A DNA stretch of 64,000 bases. Source: Agrostemma githago. Its lineage: Eukaryota > Streptophyta > Magnoliopsida > Caryophyllales > Caryophyllaceae. This document shows positions 33,446 through 43,881 of this stretch, in pieces (position 1 is the first letter of the stretch; every line of letters starts with the position of its first letter). Below the pieces are notes generated by a model that made no database searches, was not told where the DNA came from, and worked only from the letters and a program-made list of their open reading frames with translations. The translations under genes and the position numbers were made by a program. The stretch is taken from assembly GCA_958450325.1 (NCBI GenBank), contig OY288239.1:44857811-44921810 (forward strand). The letters run 5' to 3'.

Positions 33446-34078
33446 ATGCTTTAGTTAGATTATCCTTGGTTAGTGTATTGTTGATTATCACCATGACTAG
33501 TGAGTAGATTTTCTTGTTGGGGAATTAGGGAGGAGGATTTGGATTACTTGATTCAAGGGATGTTGGTGGGTTGTTTACTTGTTGATTATCAATTTTAAGG
33601 TTTTTGTGTCTTTGTTGATCTAGAATCGCGACTAGACGGACCTTGACTCGCCTCTACCAATATGGGGAAACTCGGGGTAGAAATTACTTTAATTTGAGAC
33701 TTACCCTTTCATCGCGAACGCGGGTTTAGGTAGGTTGGGTGAAGAAATCGAAAGGTGGCACTCTCCCTTTTCGACGTTGTAACTAAAACTCGATCCCGAG
33801 ACTTTTAAGACCCCATTTCCGAATCCCAACTCTCCCCAACACCTTTCCTATTATAGTCCCTAGCCTCGGTAGTGTAGTTCGCTAGCATTAGTTAGACCCC
33901 TCTCTAGACCCAAAACCCCTATCTCAATCCCGATCACGATTGAACTCTAGACTTGACCAATACGACTTAACCCCTCTCCCTGTGGATCGATCCCGACCTA
34001 CCACTACTACACTAGTTAGGTTAGTCGGAGTTATAAATATTGTTTGATTGCACGGGTCACGACGCCCGCGCGTCAAAA

Positions 34079-34096
34079 TGGCGCCGTTGCCGGGGA
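34079..34096 (+). other. Primer-binding site of element C, tRNA-Asp
   Basis: TGGCGCCGTTGCCGGGGA, the standard Athila-type primer site. Confidence 0.9.
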
Positions 34097-34371
34097 GACG
34101 GTGATTAGTTAATTGATTAAGTCTTAGTTTTATTGTGATTGGATAATTGTTTTTCTTTCCTCCAACCCTAGTGCCATTAGGTGCTAGGAGGACTCATTGT
34201 TTGTTGAGTTTTTGCTAGGTTTACTCTTGATTTAGGTTGCTTGATCCCCATTCGGAGAGCAAGTCGCTTGGAAACATTGTGATTGAAGCAACAACTCGAT
34301 AGTGTAATCCTCCATCAATTTCACCATTTCTCAACACTCCATCCTAAAAAACAACTTCCAAGGATTCAAGT

Positions 34372-35012
34372 ATGGCTACACTTGGGTCCCATTCTCAACC
34401 ATCTATTGAAGAGATTTCTTCACCCGTCTTCATTGGAGCCATCCCGGAGAGTTTCGAGCTTAAACCTTCCATCATCCATTTAATTCAACAACAAACTTTC
34501 CGAGGTTTGCCGGATGAAGATGTGATATAGCATGTTTGTCTTTTCAAGGAAAGTCTTATTGGTGTCAAGCTTGAAGGTGTCACCGAGTGCCAACTACGTC
34601 GGATTCTCTTTCCTCGCACCTTGCGTGATGGAGCAAGGAGATGGATTAAGAGATTCCCCAACAATACTTTTCGCACTTGGAAACACTTGAGCAACGCATT
34701 CCTCGAAAAATACTACCCACCATCCAAGACCAACAAATTCCGAAGAGAAATTCAAACATTCCAACAACAAGAAAATGAGAGCATAAGTAAAGCCTGGGAC
34801 CGATTTCAAATGTTGCAAAGGAAATGTCCGCACCACGGCATCCCTAGTTGGCTTTTACTTCATATATTCTTTCACTCGTTATTGGATAATGCCAAAGATA
34901 ATGTTAATGCGGCGGCAAAAGGCGATTTCTTTTTGTTAAATGAAATCGAATCTACAAAACTCATTGAAAGGATAGCCAAGAATGATGAATACTCCGAAAA
35001 TGATCAACATGA
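34372..35012 (+). pseudogene. Athila-type gag of element C, N-terminal part
   Basis: ATG at 34372 (MATLGSHSQPSIEEIS). In-frame TAG at 34528-34530 (codon 53), then the frame continues with the Athila capsid pattern: LRRILFPRTLRDGARRWIKR, FLEKYYPPSKTNKFRREI, ISKAWDRFQMLQRKCPHHGI. The A-pol element is inserted at 35013 with duplication CATGA. The stop, the insertion and later frameshifts make it inactive. The gene resumes at 39870. Confidence 0.85.
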
Positions 35013-35745
35013 TGATCCGAATGAGGAGACTAAGGAGTTCAATGAAGTAACACTAGCTCCTCTTAGCTCAAGTCAAGCCACACTAGCTCCTCCTACTAGC
35101 TTAGTGGTATGTCTTCTTCAAGTACTAAGTTAGCTCACAAGGGAGCTGAATAAAGGAGTAAAGGAGTCACGGTTGATTATGGGCTGATTGGTTGCTTCGT
35201 TGTTAGCTCCATGTTCACATGGTGTGTACACTCAAGCTTTGTTTTCATCTCCATGTTCACACAAAGAGACCAAGGCTGATTACTCTTCACTTAGCATAGT
35301 ATTTAGCTCCTAGTTCACATTAGTCTAGCTTTGTTTTTGTCACCATTGTACTTTGTTTTTGTCACCCTTGGCCAGCCGATTTTAAGGCTCTTGTAGGCTA
35401 TAAATAGCCGGCCATTTGAAGGCATAAACCATCCAATTTGCAAATTAAAAATCTGAGTAAAGTTAAGCTTTGTGCTTTCTTTGTTTCGTCTTTGTAGTTT
35501 ACAAGACAAGGTCTAGAGTGAGTCGCGTTACAAACTCTAAACTCGCTATTTCAATCGAGTGTTTGATCTAGCAAAGCGCTTTGTTGAAGTACAGGTCTAC
35601 TTCACCTAGCATACTATCCTTTGGTTACGTTTATTTCATCCCAAAACTATCTTTACATTCTGTTTTGGTCTACTTATTCACGTCCATTTCAGTATACTAA
35701 CCATATCTCTCAATCTTGTTTCAAAGTTCATATCAACTCACATCA
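35013..35745 (+). repeat. 5' LTR of A-pol (733 bp)
   Basis: TGATCCGAAT to CTCACATCA. TATA box inside GGCTATAAATAGCC at 35396-35409, about 350 bases before the LTR end. U3 has fewer TTTGTTTTTAGCTCC-type repeats than the A-gag LTRs, which explains the shorter length. Confidence 0.95.
35396..35409 (+). promoter_or_regulatory. TATA box of the A-pol LTR promoter
   Basis: GGCTATAAATAGCC. In the A-gag LTRs the same site reads GGCTATATATAGCC, a perfect palindrome. Its place between the repeat-rich U3 and the conserved R/U5 part suggests Pol II initiation about 30 bases downstream. Confidence 0.7.
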
Positions 35746-35749
35746 TTAG

Positions 35750-35761
35750 TGGTATCAGAGC
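35750..35761 (+). other. Primer-binding site of A-pol, initiator Met tRNA
   Basis: TGGTATCAGAGC after the spacer TTAG. Confidence 0.95.
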
Positions 35762-35786
35762 TTTGGTCATCCATTTATACGTAAGC

Positions 35787-38700
35787 ATGGCAGGAGTTGT
35801 GAGCTTTGAAGAATCAAGCATCATGAGTCTTTCTAAGTCCAATGGCGCACCTGTTTCTGAAGTCTACTTGGAAGAAAGAGAAGATGAACTCCCAACGTTT
35901 GGTAAGGTCTTAGTATTACGTACACTTCATGCTAATCCTATCCCACAAAACACCGAACAAAGAGACCAACTCTTTCACACAAAATGTCTAGTTAATACCA
36001 AGTGGTGTAGTCTGATTATTGATGGGGGTAGTTGTACAAATGTGGCCTCTACTGAAATGGTTTCTAAGTTAGGTCTAACCACTACTAATCACCCTAAACC
36101 GTATGCTTTACATTGGTTGGATAATGAGAACAAGATAAGGGTCACTAAACAAGTAAGGGTGGGTTTAACCATGGGTTCCTACGTTGATGAGGTTCTATGT
36201 GATGTTATACCTATGGATGCTTGTCATATACTATTAGGCCGTCCTTGGCAGTTTGATAGGGACGTAGTTCATCATGGGAGAAAGAATGAATATGAATTAA
36301 GGGATAAGGGAAAGAAAATCGTTCTAAAACCCATGACTCCCCAAGCTGTTAGAGCTATGACCTCCAGCAAGAACAAAAGACCCAACCTCACCATCTTTGC
36401 TAGTGAAAATGAAGTAGAGCAAGCGATACAAGAAGGGGAACGTGTATTTGTCATGGTAGCTAAAGAGAAACCCGTAGAAGTTGAGAATAGACTTGGAGGA
36501 AAACCATTAGAGGAGTTGTTACATGAGTTTAAGGATGTCTTCCCCGAGGAATTACCCGTTGGTTTACCACCTATTAGAGGTATAGAACATCAAATCGACC
36601 TCATTCCAGGATCAACCTTACCCAATAAGGCTGCCTATAGGTGTAATCCGGAAGAAACTAAGGAATTACAAAGACAAATAGATGAGTTGATGAGTAGAGG
36701 GTATGTGCGGGAGAGCCTTAGTCCTTGTGTTGTTCCAGTTCTTTTAGTACCTAAGAAGGATGGAACATGGAGAATGTGTGTAGATAGTAGAGCCGTTAAC
36801 AACATCACCATCAAGTATAGGTTTCCTATTCCAAGGTTAGATGATATGTTAGATGAGCTTCATGGGGCGGTGGTCTTCTCCAAAATTGATCTAAGGAGTG
36901 GTTACCATCAAATCAGAATGAAGGAGGGAGATGAATGGAAGACCGCTTTCAAAACCAAACATGGACTATATGAGTGGACGGTCATGCCATTTGGTCTTAC
37001 CAACGCTCCAAGCACGTTCATGAGGTTAATGAACGAGGTACTCAAGGCCTACCTAGGTCGCTTTGTTGTGGTTTACTTGGATGATATACTTGTGTATAGC
37101 AGGTCCTTGGAAGAACATATGGAGCACTTGAGGCTAATCTTCACCACACTTCGCAAACAACAACTTTTTGGGAAGAAGGAGAAGTGTGCCTTCTTTGTGG
37201 AGAGTGTAGTATTCCTTGGCTACGTAGTATCCAAAGGAGGGGTATCAGTTGATCAAACCAAAGTGGAATCCATACGTACTTGGCCAATTCCTTCCACCAT
37301 TACAGAAGTAAGGTCTTTTCATGGTTTGGCTTCTTTTTACAGGAGATTTATCAAGGATTTCAGCACTATCACAAGCCCCATCACCGAGTGCTTGAAGAAA
37401 GGCGCATTTGTTTGGACCAAAGCTGCCCAAGAAGCCTTTGAAGCCATTAAAGAGAAGCTATGCTCCGCTCCTATCTTAGCCCTTCCTGATTTCTATCAAC
37501 CATTTGAGGTGGAATGTGACGCTAGTGGAGTTGGAATTGGAGCTGTTCTTGTGCAAAATAAGCGCCCCATTGCCTACTTCTCAGAAAAACTCAATGGAGC
37601 AAGGCTGAACTATTGCACCTACGACAAGGAGTTCTATGCCATAGTAAGAGCTCTTGATCATTGGAGTCATTACCTACGTACTAACCATTTTGTTCTTCAT
37701 TCAGATCATGAGTCCTTAAAATATATCAATGGCCAACAAAAGTTAAGTCCAAGGCATGCCAAGTGGGTAGAATTCTTACAATCCTTTCACTTCTCTTCAA
37801 AATACAAAGATGGAAAGAGTAACGTAGTAGCTGATGCACTATCCCGCCGCTACACTTTACTATCTACTTTGGATGTGAGGTTGCTTGGATTTGAGACTCT
37901 AAAAGACTACTACAACAATGATGCTGACTTTGGTGAAACCTTCACCAAATGCAAGGAGGGAGCCTTTGATGAGTTTGTTTTGCAGGAAGGGTTTCTTTTC
38001 AAAGGGAACCGCCTGTGTGTACCCAAGCATCCCATTAGAGAGCTACTGGTTAGAGAAGCTCATGGAGGAGGATTAGCGGGTCATTTTGGCATTACAAGAA
38101 CGTTGGAAGTCTTAAAGGAGCACTTCTTTTGGCCAAAGATGCAAGGGAGCGTCCAGAATGTGGTGAGTAAGTGTGTGACTTGCCAATTTGCCAAGAGTTC
38201 CTTCAAACCTGGAGTTTACACGCCCTTGCCCACTCCTAGTAGACCATGGGAAGATGTATCCATGGATTTCATTGTAGCCTTACCAAGAACCGCTAGAGGA
38301 AAAGATGCTATCATGGTGGTGGTAGATCGTTTTTCAAAGATGGCTCACTTCATTGCTTGCCACAAGACAGATGATGCTAGCAATGTTGCTGACTTATACT
38401 TCAAGGAGGTAGTGCGTCTACATGGGATACCCAAGTCCATAGTCTCTGATCGTGACTCAAAGTTCCTTAGTTACTTTTGGAACACATTATGGAGGAAGGT
38501 GGGAACCAAGCTCTTATTTAGCACTTCTCATCATCCACAAACAGATGGACAAACTGAGGTTACCAATCGCACCTTGGGAACGTTATTAAGGGGCCTTGTA
38601 AGTAAGACTCAAAAGGATTGGGATATCAAGCTTGCCCATGCTGAGTTTGCCTACAATCGCTCCCCCACTTATGCTACTTCTCATTCCCCTTTTGAGGCTG

Positions 38701-39257
38701 TATATGGGATCAATCCTTACATGCCCTTGGACCTGATTCCGCTACCAAAAGATGAGTTAGTTCACAAGGATGCGGAGTCCAAACTAAAGGCTATGATCAA
38801 ACTCCACGAGCAGATACAAGAAAGGATCAAGGAGGTCAATGAAGCATACAAAAGGAAGCCCAACAAGAACAGGAAGCCAAGACTTTTCCAAGAGGGTGAC
38901 TTAGTTTGGGTGCACTTGAGGAAGGAAAGGTTTCCAAGTAAAAGGAAGAATAAACTGATGCCACGAGCTGAAGGACCTTACAAGATCATATCCAAGGTAA
39001 ATGATAATGCTTACAAGGTAGAATTACCGGATGATTATGGAGTCCATGCCACGTTCAACATAGGGGACCTTTCTCCCTACCTAGATGATGATGGCATTTC
39101 AGAATTGAGGACAATTCCCTTTCAAGGGGGAGGAGATGATCCGAATGAGGAGACTAAGGAGTTCAATGAAGTAACACTAGCTCCTCTTAGCTCAAGTCAA
39201 GCCACACTAGCTCCTCCTACTAGCTTAGTGGTATGTCTTCTTCAAGTACTAAGTTAG
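35787..39257 (+). CDS. A-pol polyprotein PR-RT-RNaseH-IN, intact, gag-less (1156 aa)
   Basis: ATG 35787 (MAGVVSFEES) is shared by all family copies. Aspartic protease with D79 in LIIDGGSC; RT with YLDD at 430-433 and DLRSGYHQI at 368-376; RNase H with D578, D640 and D683; integrase HHCC finger (H759, H766, C796, C799) and DDE core D827, D888, E924 with 35 residues between the last two; C-terminal LRKERFPSKRKNKL and NDNAYKVELP region at 1044-1080. The FHGLASFYRRF motif (511-521) and the integrase recall the CRM clade of chromoviruses. Capsid and CCHC knuckle are absent: residue 28 (EVYLE) joins directly to the stretch that follows the acidic linker in A-gag, an in-frame loss of about 250 residues. 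The frame crosses the purine tract and ends 121 bases into the LTR. It needs a capsid from elsewhere. Confidence 0.95.
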   Translation: MAGVVSFEESSIMSLSKSNGAPVSEVYLEEREDELPTFGKVLVLRTLHANPIPQNTEQRDQLFHTKCLVNTKWCSLIIDGGSCTNVASTEMVSKLGLTTTNHPKPYALHWLDNENKIRVTKQVRVGLTMGSYVDEVLCDVIPMDACHILLGRPWQFDRDVVHHGRKNEYELRDKGKKIVLKPMTPQAVRAMTSSKNKRPNLTIFASENEVEQAIQEGERVFVMVAKEKPVEVENRLGGKPLEELLHEFKDVFPEELPVGLPPIRGIEHQIDLIPGSTLPNKAAYRCNPEETKELQRQIDELMSRGYVRESLSPCVVPVLLVPKKDGTWRMCVDSRAVNNITIKYRFPIPRLDDMLDELHGAVVFSKIDLRSGYHQIRMKEGDEWKTAFKTKHGLYEWTVMPFGLTNAPSTFMRLMNEVLKAYLGRFVVVYLDDILVYSRSLEEHMEHLRLIFTTLRKQQLFGKKEKCAFFVESVVFLGYVVSKGGVSVDQTKVESIRTWPIPSTITEVRSFHGLASFYRRFIKDFSTITSPITECLKKGAFVWTKAAQEAFEAIKEKLCSAPILALPDFYQPFEVECDASGVGIGAVLVQNKRPIAYFSEKLNGARLNYCTYDKEFYAIVRALDHWSHYLRTNHFVLHSDHESLKYINGQQKLSPRHAKWVEFLQSFHFSSKYKDGKSNVVADALSRRYTLLSTLDVRLLGFETLKDYYNNDADFGETFTKCKEGAFDEFVLQEGFLFKGNRLCVPKHPIRELLVREAHGGGLAGHFGITRTLEVLKEHFFWPKMQGSVQNVVSKCVTCQFAKSSFKPGVYTPLPTPSRPWEDVSMDFIVALPRTARGKDAIMVVVDRFSKMAHFIACHKTDDASNVADLYFKEVVRLHGIPKSIVSDRDSKFLSYFWNTLWRKVGTKLLFSTSHHPQTDGQTEVTNRTLGTLLRGLVSKTQKDWDIKLAHAEFAYNRSPTYATSHSPFEAVYGINPYMPLDLIPLPKDELVHKDAESKLKAMIKLHEQIQERIKEVNEAYKRKPNKNRKPRLFQEGDLVWVHLRKERFPSKRKNKLMPRAEGPYKIISKVNDNAYKVELPDDYGVHATFNIGDLSPYLDDDGISELRTIPFQGGGDDPNEETKEFNEVTLAPLSSSQATLAPPTSLVVCLLQVLS
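39124..39136 (+). other. Polypurine tract of A-pol
   Basis: AAGGGGGAGGAGA next to the 3' LTR. It is translated (QGGGDD) as part of the polyprotein. Confidence 0.93.
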
Positions 39258-39869
39258 CTCACAAGGGAGCTGAATAAAGGAGTAAAGGAGTCACGGTTGA
39301 TTATGGGCTGATTGGTTGCTTCGTTGTTAGCTCCATGTTCACATGGTGTGTACACTCAAGCTTTGTTTTCATCTCCATGTTCACACAAAGAGACCAAGGC
39401 TGATTACTCTTCACTTAGCATAGTATTTAGCTCCTAGTTCACATTAGTCTAGCTTTGTTTTTGTCACCATTGTACTTTGTTTTTGTCACCCTTGGCCAGC
39501 CGATTTTAAGGCTCTTGTAGGCTATAAATAGCCGGCCATTTGAAGGCATAAACCATCCAATTTGCAAATTAAAAATCTGAGTAAAGTTAAGCTTTGTGCT
39601 TTCTTTGTTTCGTCTTTGTAGTTTACAAGACAAGGTCTAGAGTGAGTCGCGTTACAAACTCTAAACTCGCTATTTCAATCGAGTGTTTGATCTAGCAAAG
39701 CGCTTTGTTGAAGTATAGGTCTACTTCACCTAGCATACTATCCTTTGGTTACGTTTATTTCATCCCAAAACTATCTTTACATTCTGTTTTGGTCTACTTA
39801 TTCACGTCCATTTCAGTATACTAACCATATCTCTCAATCTTGTTTCAAAGTTCATATCAACTCACATCA
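39137..39869 (+). repeat. 3' LTR of A-pol (733 bp)
   Basis: Offset exactly 4124 bases from the 5' LTR. It contains the last 40 codons of the polyprotein. Confidence 0.95.
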
Positions 39870-40880
39870 CATGAAGAGCTAAGTGATGACACGACATCGT
39901 CAACCGAGAGTAGAACCGAACTTGAAGCTAGAATTGAGGAGTTGGTCAAGCAATTTGAGGTGTATGTTGCTAGAGCCAATTCTCCACCCAAGACTAGAAC
40001 ATCTCCACCAAGAAGGGTAAGTTCACCGAGACAAGCGTCCATTTCACCACCGAAATTGTATCGTATTGAAATTCCATGTGATCATTGTGGGAGATATGAC
40101 CACGATTCCGAATTGTGTACGAGAAGAAGAGTGCTTTTCAAGCCAACACCCAAAGAATCCATGAAAAATCTCAAACGAACAATCCTAATTCGGGGACCAG
40201 ATTTTATTCCATGCCTACTCAAGGATCATATCCTTTTCCAAGAGCCCCCAATCAAAGGGTTTATCCTAATTCTCATGGCTTCTATTATCAACCGAGACCT
40301 CCTCACACAAATCAATTCAATCAAGACTATTACTATCCTCAAGGACCGCCTAGACCAAACTATGTTCCTTCCTTTGGAAACAATTCTCCATTCAATCAAG
40401 GTCCTCCAAGGAACTTTCAAGGTAATTTTCAATCCCTTTACGACATTCAACAAACCATCAATTTTTAATTGAAAGAAAATGCGTCAAATCGAGCTAGACT
40501 TGAAGCTTTAGAGGCACGTTCGGCCTCGCAAGCTCAATCTTCTCAAGAGCCAACCGATTCTTTCAATAATGCATCAGTGAATGCCATTAAGGTAATGAGC
40601 AAAAAGGAACCGGTGAAACCCTTTGACCGACAAAATACATCTCATCCCTCAATCAATGAAAATGGTGAGAAAGTGGTTAAGGACATAACCGAAAGACCAA
40701 GAAGAGATCCATCAAAGTACCTTGTAGGAGAGATTGCGTACGTTATTGAACAAATACCAATAGAGGACACAAACTTAATCTCTAGAATTGAGGTACCACC
40801 CTTGAATGACATGCCACAAACCTCATTCAACAACCAAGCCTTGGGCTTGATAACATTCACCAACCAGCGCATCCATGCCT
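39870..40880 (+). pseudogene. Athila-type gag of element C, C-terminal part
   Basis: Continues gag after the A-pol insertion: an acidic linker, then a zinc knuckle CDHCGRYDHDSELC (CCHC spacing), then a Pro/Gln/Asn/Tyr-rich region (FYYQPRPPHTNQFNQDYYY) and a polar segment with NASNRARLEALEARSASQAQ. A frameshift near 40115-40140, a TAA at 40466-40468 and a second shift near 40870 break it. Upstream, the frame opened at 39840 begins within the A LTR by chance. Confidence 0.8.
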
Positions 40881-41705
40881 AGCCCGTCCGATTACATCCG
40901 AGACATCATTTTGAAACCCGCCGAGAAGGAAAAAGCTCCCATATCTCCAAAGTCCAACCCTACAGTCACAATTCCCATCAAACTTGGAGATCCGGGTAGC
41001 TTTGCCATTCCGTGCTCCATCGACCATGTCTTAATAGACCGGGCTTTGTGCGACCTTGGAGCCGACATTAGTTTGATGCCCTTAGCCATTGCTCGCACTA
41101 TTTATATTAAAGACTTGGATTATTTTCCTGTGAACGTGCAAATGGCCGATGGAACCACTAAAGAGCCCTACGGATTGGCTCGTAATCTCATGGTTAATGT
41201 GGGGAATTTATATATCCCCACCGACTTCGTCATTTTGGACATGCCAATTGAGGAGCGAAATCCTATCCTCTTGGGACGGCCTTTTCTAGCTACCGGTGGG
41301 GTAATTATCGATGTAAAGCGAGGACGTTTATCTTTCAATGTCGCTAATGAAATGGTCCAATTTGTGCTTCCCGCGTTCCTTCCCGAAGATCCTCCTAATA
41401 CGGAGTTTTGGAACCAAATGGTGGAGTTCCCATCAAATGAAGAACCTTCTACCGAAGATCTTGACTACGATGATGAAGAAGACAACGGTGCCCTATTCAT
41501 ACTTGGTTCTACCTCCGACGAAGATATTCCCGAAGAATTTGCAATGCTTCCCGAGGTAGCACAACTTATGAATATGCCGGAGTTTAGAGAAAAGCTCAAG
41601 CTCGGTAGTGAGGAATTCGAAGTGATGATCAAGACCCTCCGGGTTGCTTTTCAAGCAACCCCGATTAAACTCGAACTATTCAATTCGGTTTGGTGGTGTC
41701 CATAA
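40875..41705 (+). CDS. Athila-type aspartic protease of element C (partial pol)
   Basis: Reads PIKLGDPGSFAIPCSIDHVL, ALCDLGADISLMPLAIA (catalytic D about residue 60 in the DLG variant usual for Athila), VQMADGTTKEPYGLARNLMV and ERNPILLGRPFLATGGVIID. It processes gag-pol in complete elements. The frame continues through an acidic tail and stops at 41705, where RT should begin; instead non-coding sequence follows. The upstream junction to gag is out of frame, so it is probably not translated from gag. Confidence 0.8.
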   Translation: MPSPSDYIRDIILKPAEKEKAPISPKSNPTVTIPIKLGDPGSFAIPCSIDHVLIDRALCDLGADISLMPLAIARTIYIKDLDYFPVNVQMADGTTKEPYGLARNLMVNVGNLYIPTDFVILDMPIEERNPILLGRPFLATGGVIIDVKRGRLSFNVANEMVQFVLPAFLPEDPPNTEFWNQMVEFPSNEEPSTEDLDYDDEEDNGALFILGSTSDEDIPEEFAMLPEVAQLMNMPEFREKLKLGSEEFEVMIKTLRVAFQATPIKLELFNSVWWCP

Positions 41706-42526
41706 TAATCACCTTGTAAATATTTGTATATTCTTTTCACTTTTTATTTCCCCTTGGACAATAACTTTTGGATTTTTCTTTTTGGAGCTTCCTTGCTTTG
41801 GTATCTGCAGGAATCATGAAGATTTCTTTCGAAATTTTTGGGGTTGTGCTATAAATGATTATGAACGATCGAAGATTAAGAAGATAAGTTATGTTTTTGA
41901 AGAGCTAAGGATGGTTTGGGCCAAGTCATAGAGATTTTTCGTAGCAAAGTCTCGTTTCGAAATGGATTATTTTACCGGGTGAAATTTCACCCGGTGGAAT
42001 TGCTCGAAATTTCACCCGGTGGAATCTCACCGGGCAAAATTTCGCCCTGCGGTAAAAATTTTGCGACTTGGAAATTGACGGATATCCGACCGGGCGAAAT
42101 TTCGCCCGATGGAGTCTGACCGGGCGAAATTTCGCCCGGTGGTGAAACAGCGCGGAAATGCCGAAAAACGACCCGAACACCGTCGGGTGAAATTTCACCC
42201 GGTGGGTGACCACCGGGCGAAAAATCACCCCGCGTCCCATATACCCAGCAAAACCCCCATTCCCAACTTCATAATCTACCTTTTCCTCTCTCTCCCCTCA
42301 ACCAAACCCCAAAAACCCCAAAAACCCCAAACAAACCCCAAATCCTCCACCTTAAACCACCTCTAATCCCTCCATTCCTCCACCAAAATCAAATTAAATT
42401 ATATATTTCTCATCCTTATCACATTCCTAACATCTTCTTGGAGTTTGTTTCGAGAAATCGTTCAAGTTTCGACAAACCCCAAACCGAGACCGTCAACACT
42501 TTATTTGTCAAATTCAAGCATCAAGA
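41706..42526 (+). other. Non-coding segment replacing RT-IN in element C, with palindromes
   Basis: No RT, RNase H or integrase. It holds a cluster of the GGGTGAAATTTCACCC palindrome (41973-42234, six copies in GGGTGAA and GGGCGAA forms), then a C/A-rich tract (CAAAAACCCC repeats, 42298-42345) before the ATG of the env-like ORF. The same palindrome occurs in the LTRs of this element, upstream of the TATA box. Confidence 0.75.
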
Positions 42527-43456
42527 ATGAGAAGGGTGAAGCAAATGGCGGAGAAACGAATTTCTTCAATGCTAGGTCGGAATTCGGGGTCAACATCGTT
42601 CTCTAGGTCGGAGGAGACGGCCGAGGCTCGGGATGAATCTATCCTGATGCCGTTTCAGACACAAAGACCAACACCGCGCGAACAACCTGTTCCGCTTGAG
42701 GTACGTTACCCAAAAAATTCGCCGTACTTTCCGTCATGCTGAATCTGGTTTATATTTCGCTAAAAAAGCTCATGTTGATAAGTGTAAGAAATTTTGGGTC
42801 TGTCGTCTCGAGCCGACTCGTTGGGCGGCTCGAGATGTACTTGAGTGTATGGGTATAGACACGCAGGTTCGAACAATGTGCCAAAGCCTTGGTCTTAGCA
42901 GGTTTTATACCTCCGAGGAGAAAACTTTTCAGAAGTTGACGTGCGAGTTTTTCGCAACTTTCGAGCTAAGTGGTGACGATAATGCCACTGTCTCGTTTCA
43001 GCTGCGAGAAACTATGTACGTCCTCAATTTGAGGGACTTTGGTGCATTGCTTGGTTTACCTTCTTCGGTCCTTGGAAGGCCTAGAGCGGGACAGACTCGG
43101 GACGATAAATTCGGCCGAGATCGATTCTGGTTAAAAATAGCCCGCTAGAGGACTTTCAAGGGAGGGAAGATGCGTTCTTTCTCTATTCGGAACCCCATCC
43201 TTCGATATTTGGCACGTATCATAGCCAACTCATTCTTGACAAGCTATGATACGCACCATAACTGTAGTGCCACAGCTGTGCAGTTATTGGAGGATGCGGT
43301 TTTGAACAGAGGCCCGTCTATCGATATGTCCGAGGCCTTAGCTACTCATTTTGGCCAGGTTGCGAAGGGCAGCCGCAAGAAAATTTCTTGTGGCGGTATT
43401 GTAACGATGATAGCTAGAGCCTTGGACATTGATTTTAGCGATTTAGCACCAGTTGA

Positions 43457-43764
43457 TGAAACACCCCACATTGATTGAAGATGTCCTATTTATGAGCTTT
43501 GCTTAAAGGGATTTGAAGTACTACTCATATCAACAAAGTGCACTTTCTTTTCTGGTTTGCCCATGATAAGAACTCCGCAGTTAAGCGTGCTTGGCTAGGA
43601 GCAAATCTTAGGATGGGTGACCTCCTGGGAAGGTTTCCGGGATGCGCATGAGTGAGGACAAAATGTGCTGGAAAGGACTCGTGTTGGTCTGTGGGACCAG
43701 TACAAAGCCTGGCGGGCTACCGCAGTTAACATTTCCGGTCCTAGGATTGGGCCGGGGTGTTACA
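43457..43764 (+). repeat. 5' LTR of Cassandra (308 bp)
   Basis: Carries the 5S-like segment at 43569-43632. Differences from the second LTR: GCTAGGAGCAAATC against GCTGGGAGCAATC, and GGATTGGG against GGACTGGG. Confidence 0.93.
43569..43632 (+). promoter_or_regulatory. 5S rRNA-derived Pol III promoter in Cassandra 5' LTR
   Basis: AGAACTCCGCAGTTAAGCGT with GCTTGG (A-box region) and GGATGGGTGACCTCCTGGGA (C-box region) match the internal promoter of plant 5S rRNA genes. The central part has diverged (GCTAGGAGCAAATCTTA). It would drive RNA polymerase III transcription from the LTR. Confidence 0.88.
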
Positions 43765-43881
43765 AGTGGTATCAGAGCAACCCTGCGACCGTGCATTTGG
43801 CACCTAGCGGGGGTGGATTCTGGGTCAGCGGTTATGCTGCCAGGCGCAACGAGGACGTTGCGTTCTTCAAGTGGGAGTGAT

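Larger units (their letters stand above)
32231..34075 (+). repeat. 5' LTR of element C (1845 bp)
   Basis: Starts TGTTGTGTGCC, confirmed by alignment with the 3' copy at 48636, and ends GCGCGTCA four bases before the primer site. It contains the GGGTGAAATTTCACCC palindrome cluster (32527-32737), a TATA box (TATATATACTTA, near 32869) and a 39-bp tandem repeat (33287-33445). A 92-codon frame at 32415-32693 (PGETSPGESSPGE repeats) is produced by the palindromes. Confidence 0.88.
35013..39869 (+). mobile_element. Family A retrotransposon, A-pol form, complete (4857 bp)
   Basis: Two 733-bp LTRs (35013-35745 and 39137-39869) differ at one position seen by eye (35591 C, 39715 T). Primer site, purine tract and the duplication CATGA (35008-35012 and 39870-39874) are all present. 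The single ORF encodes protease, RT, RNase H and integrase with every catalytic residue, but no gag. The near-identical LTRs show recent transposition even though the element cannot make its own capsid. Confidence 0.95.

Noticed and set aside
43569..43632. A genuine 5S rRNA gene
   Set aside because: Only the promoter-containing part is present, twice, inside short LTRs with primer site and TSD; this is Cassandra.
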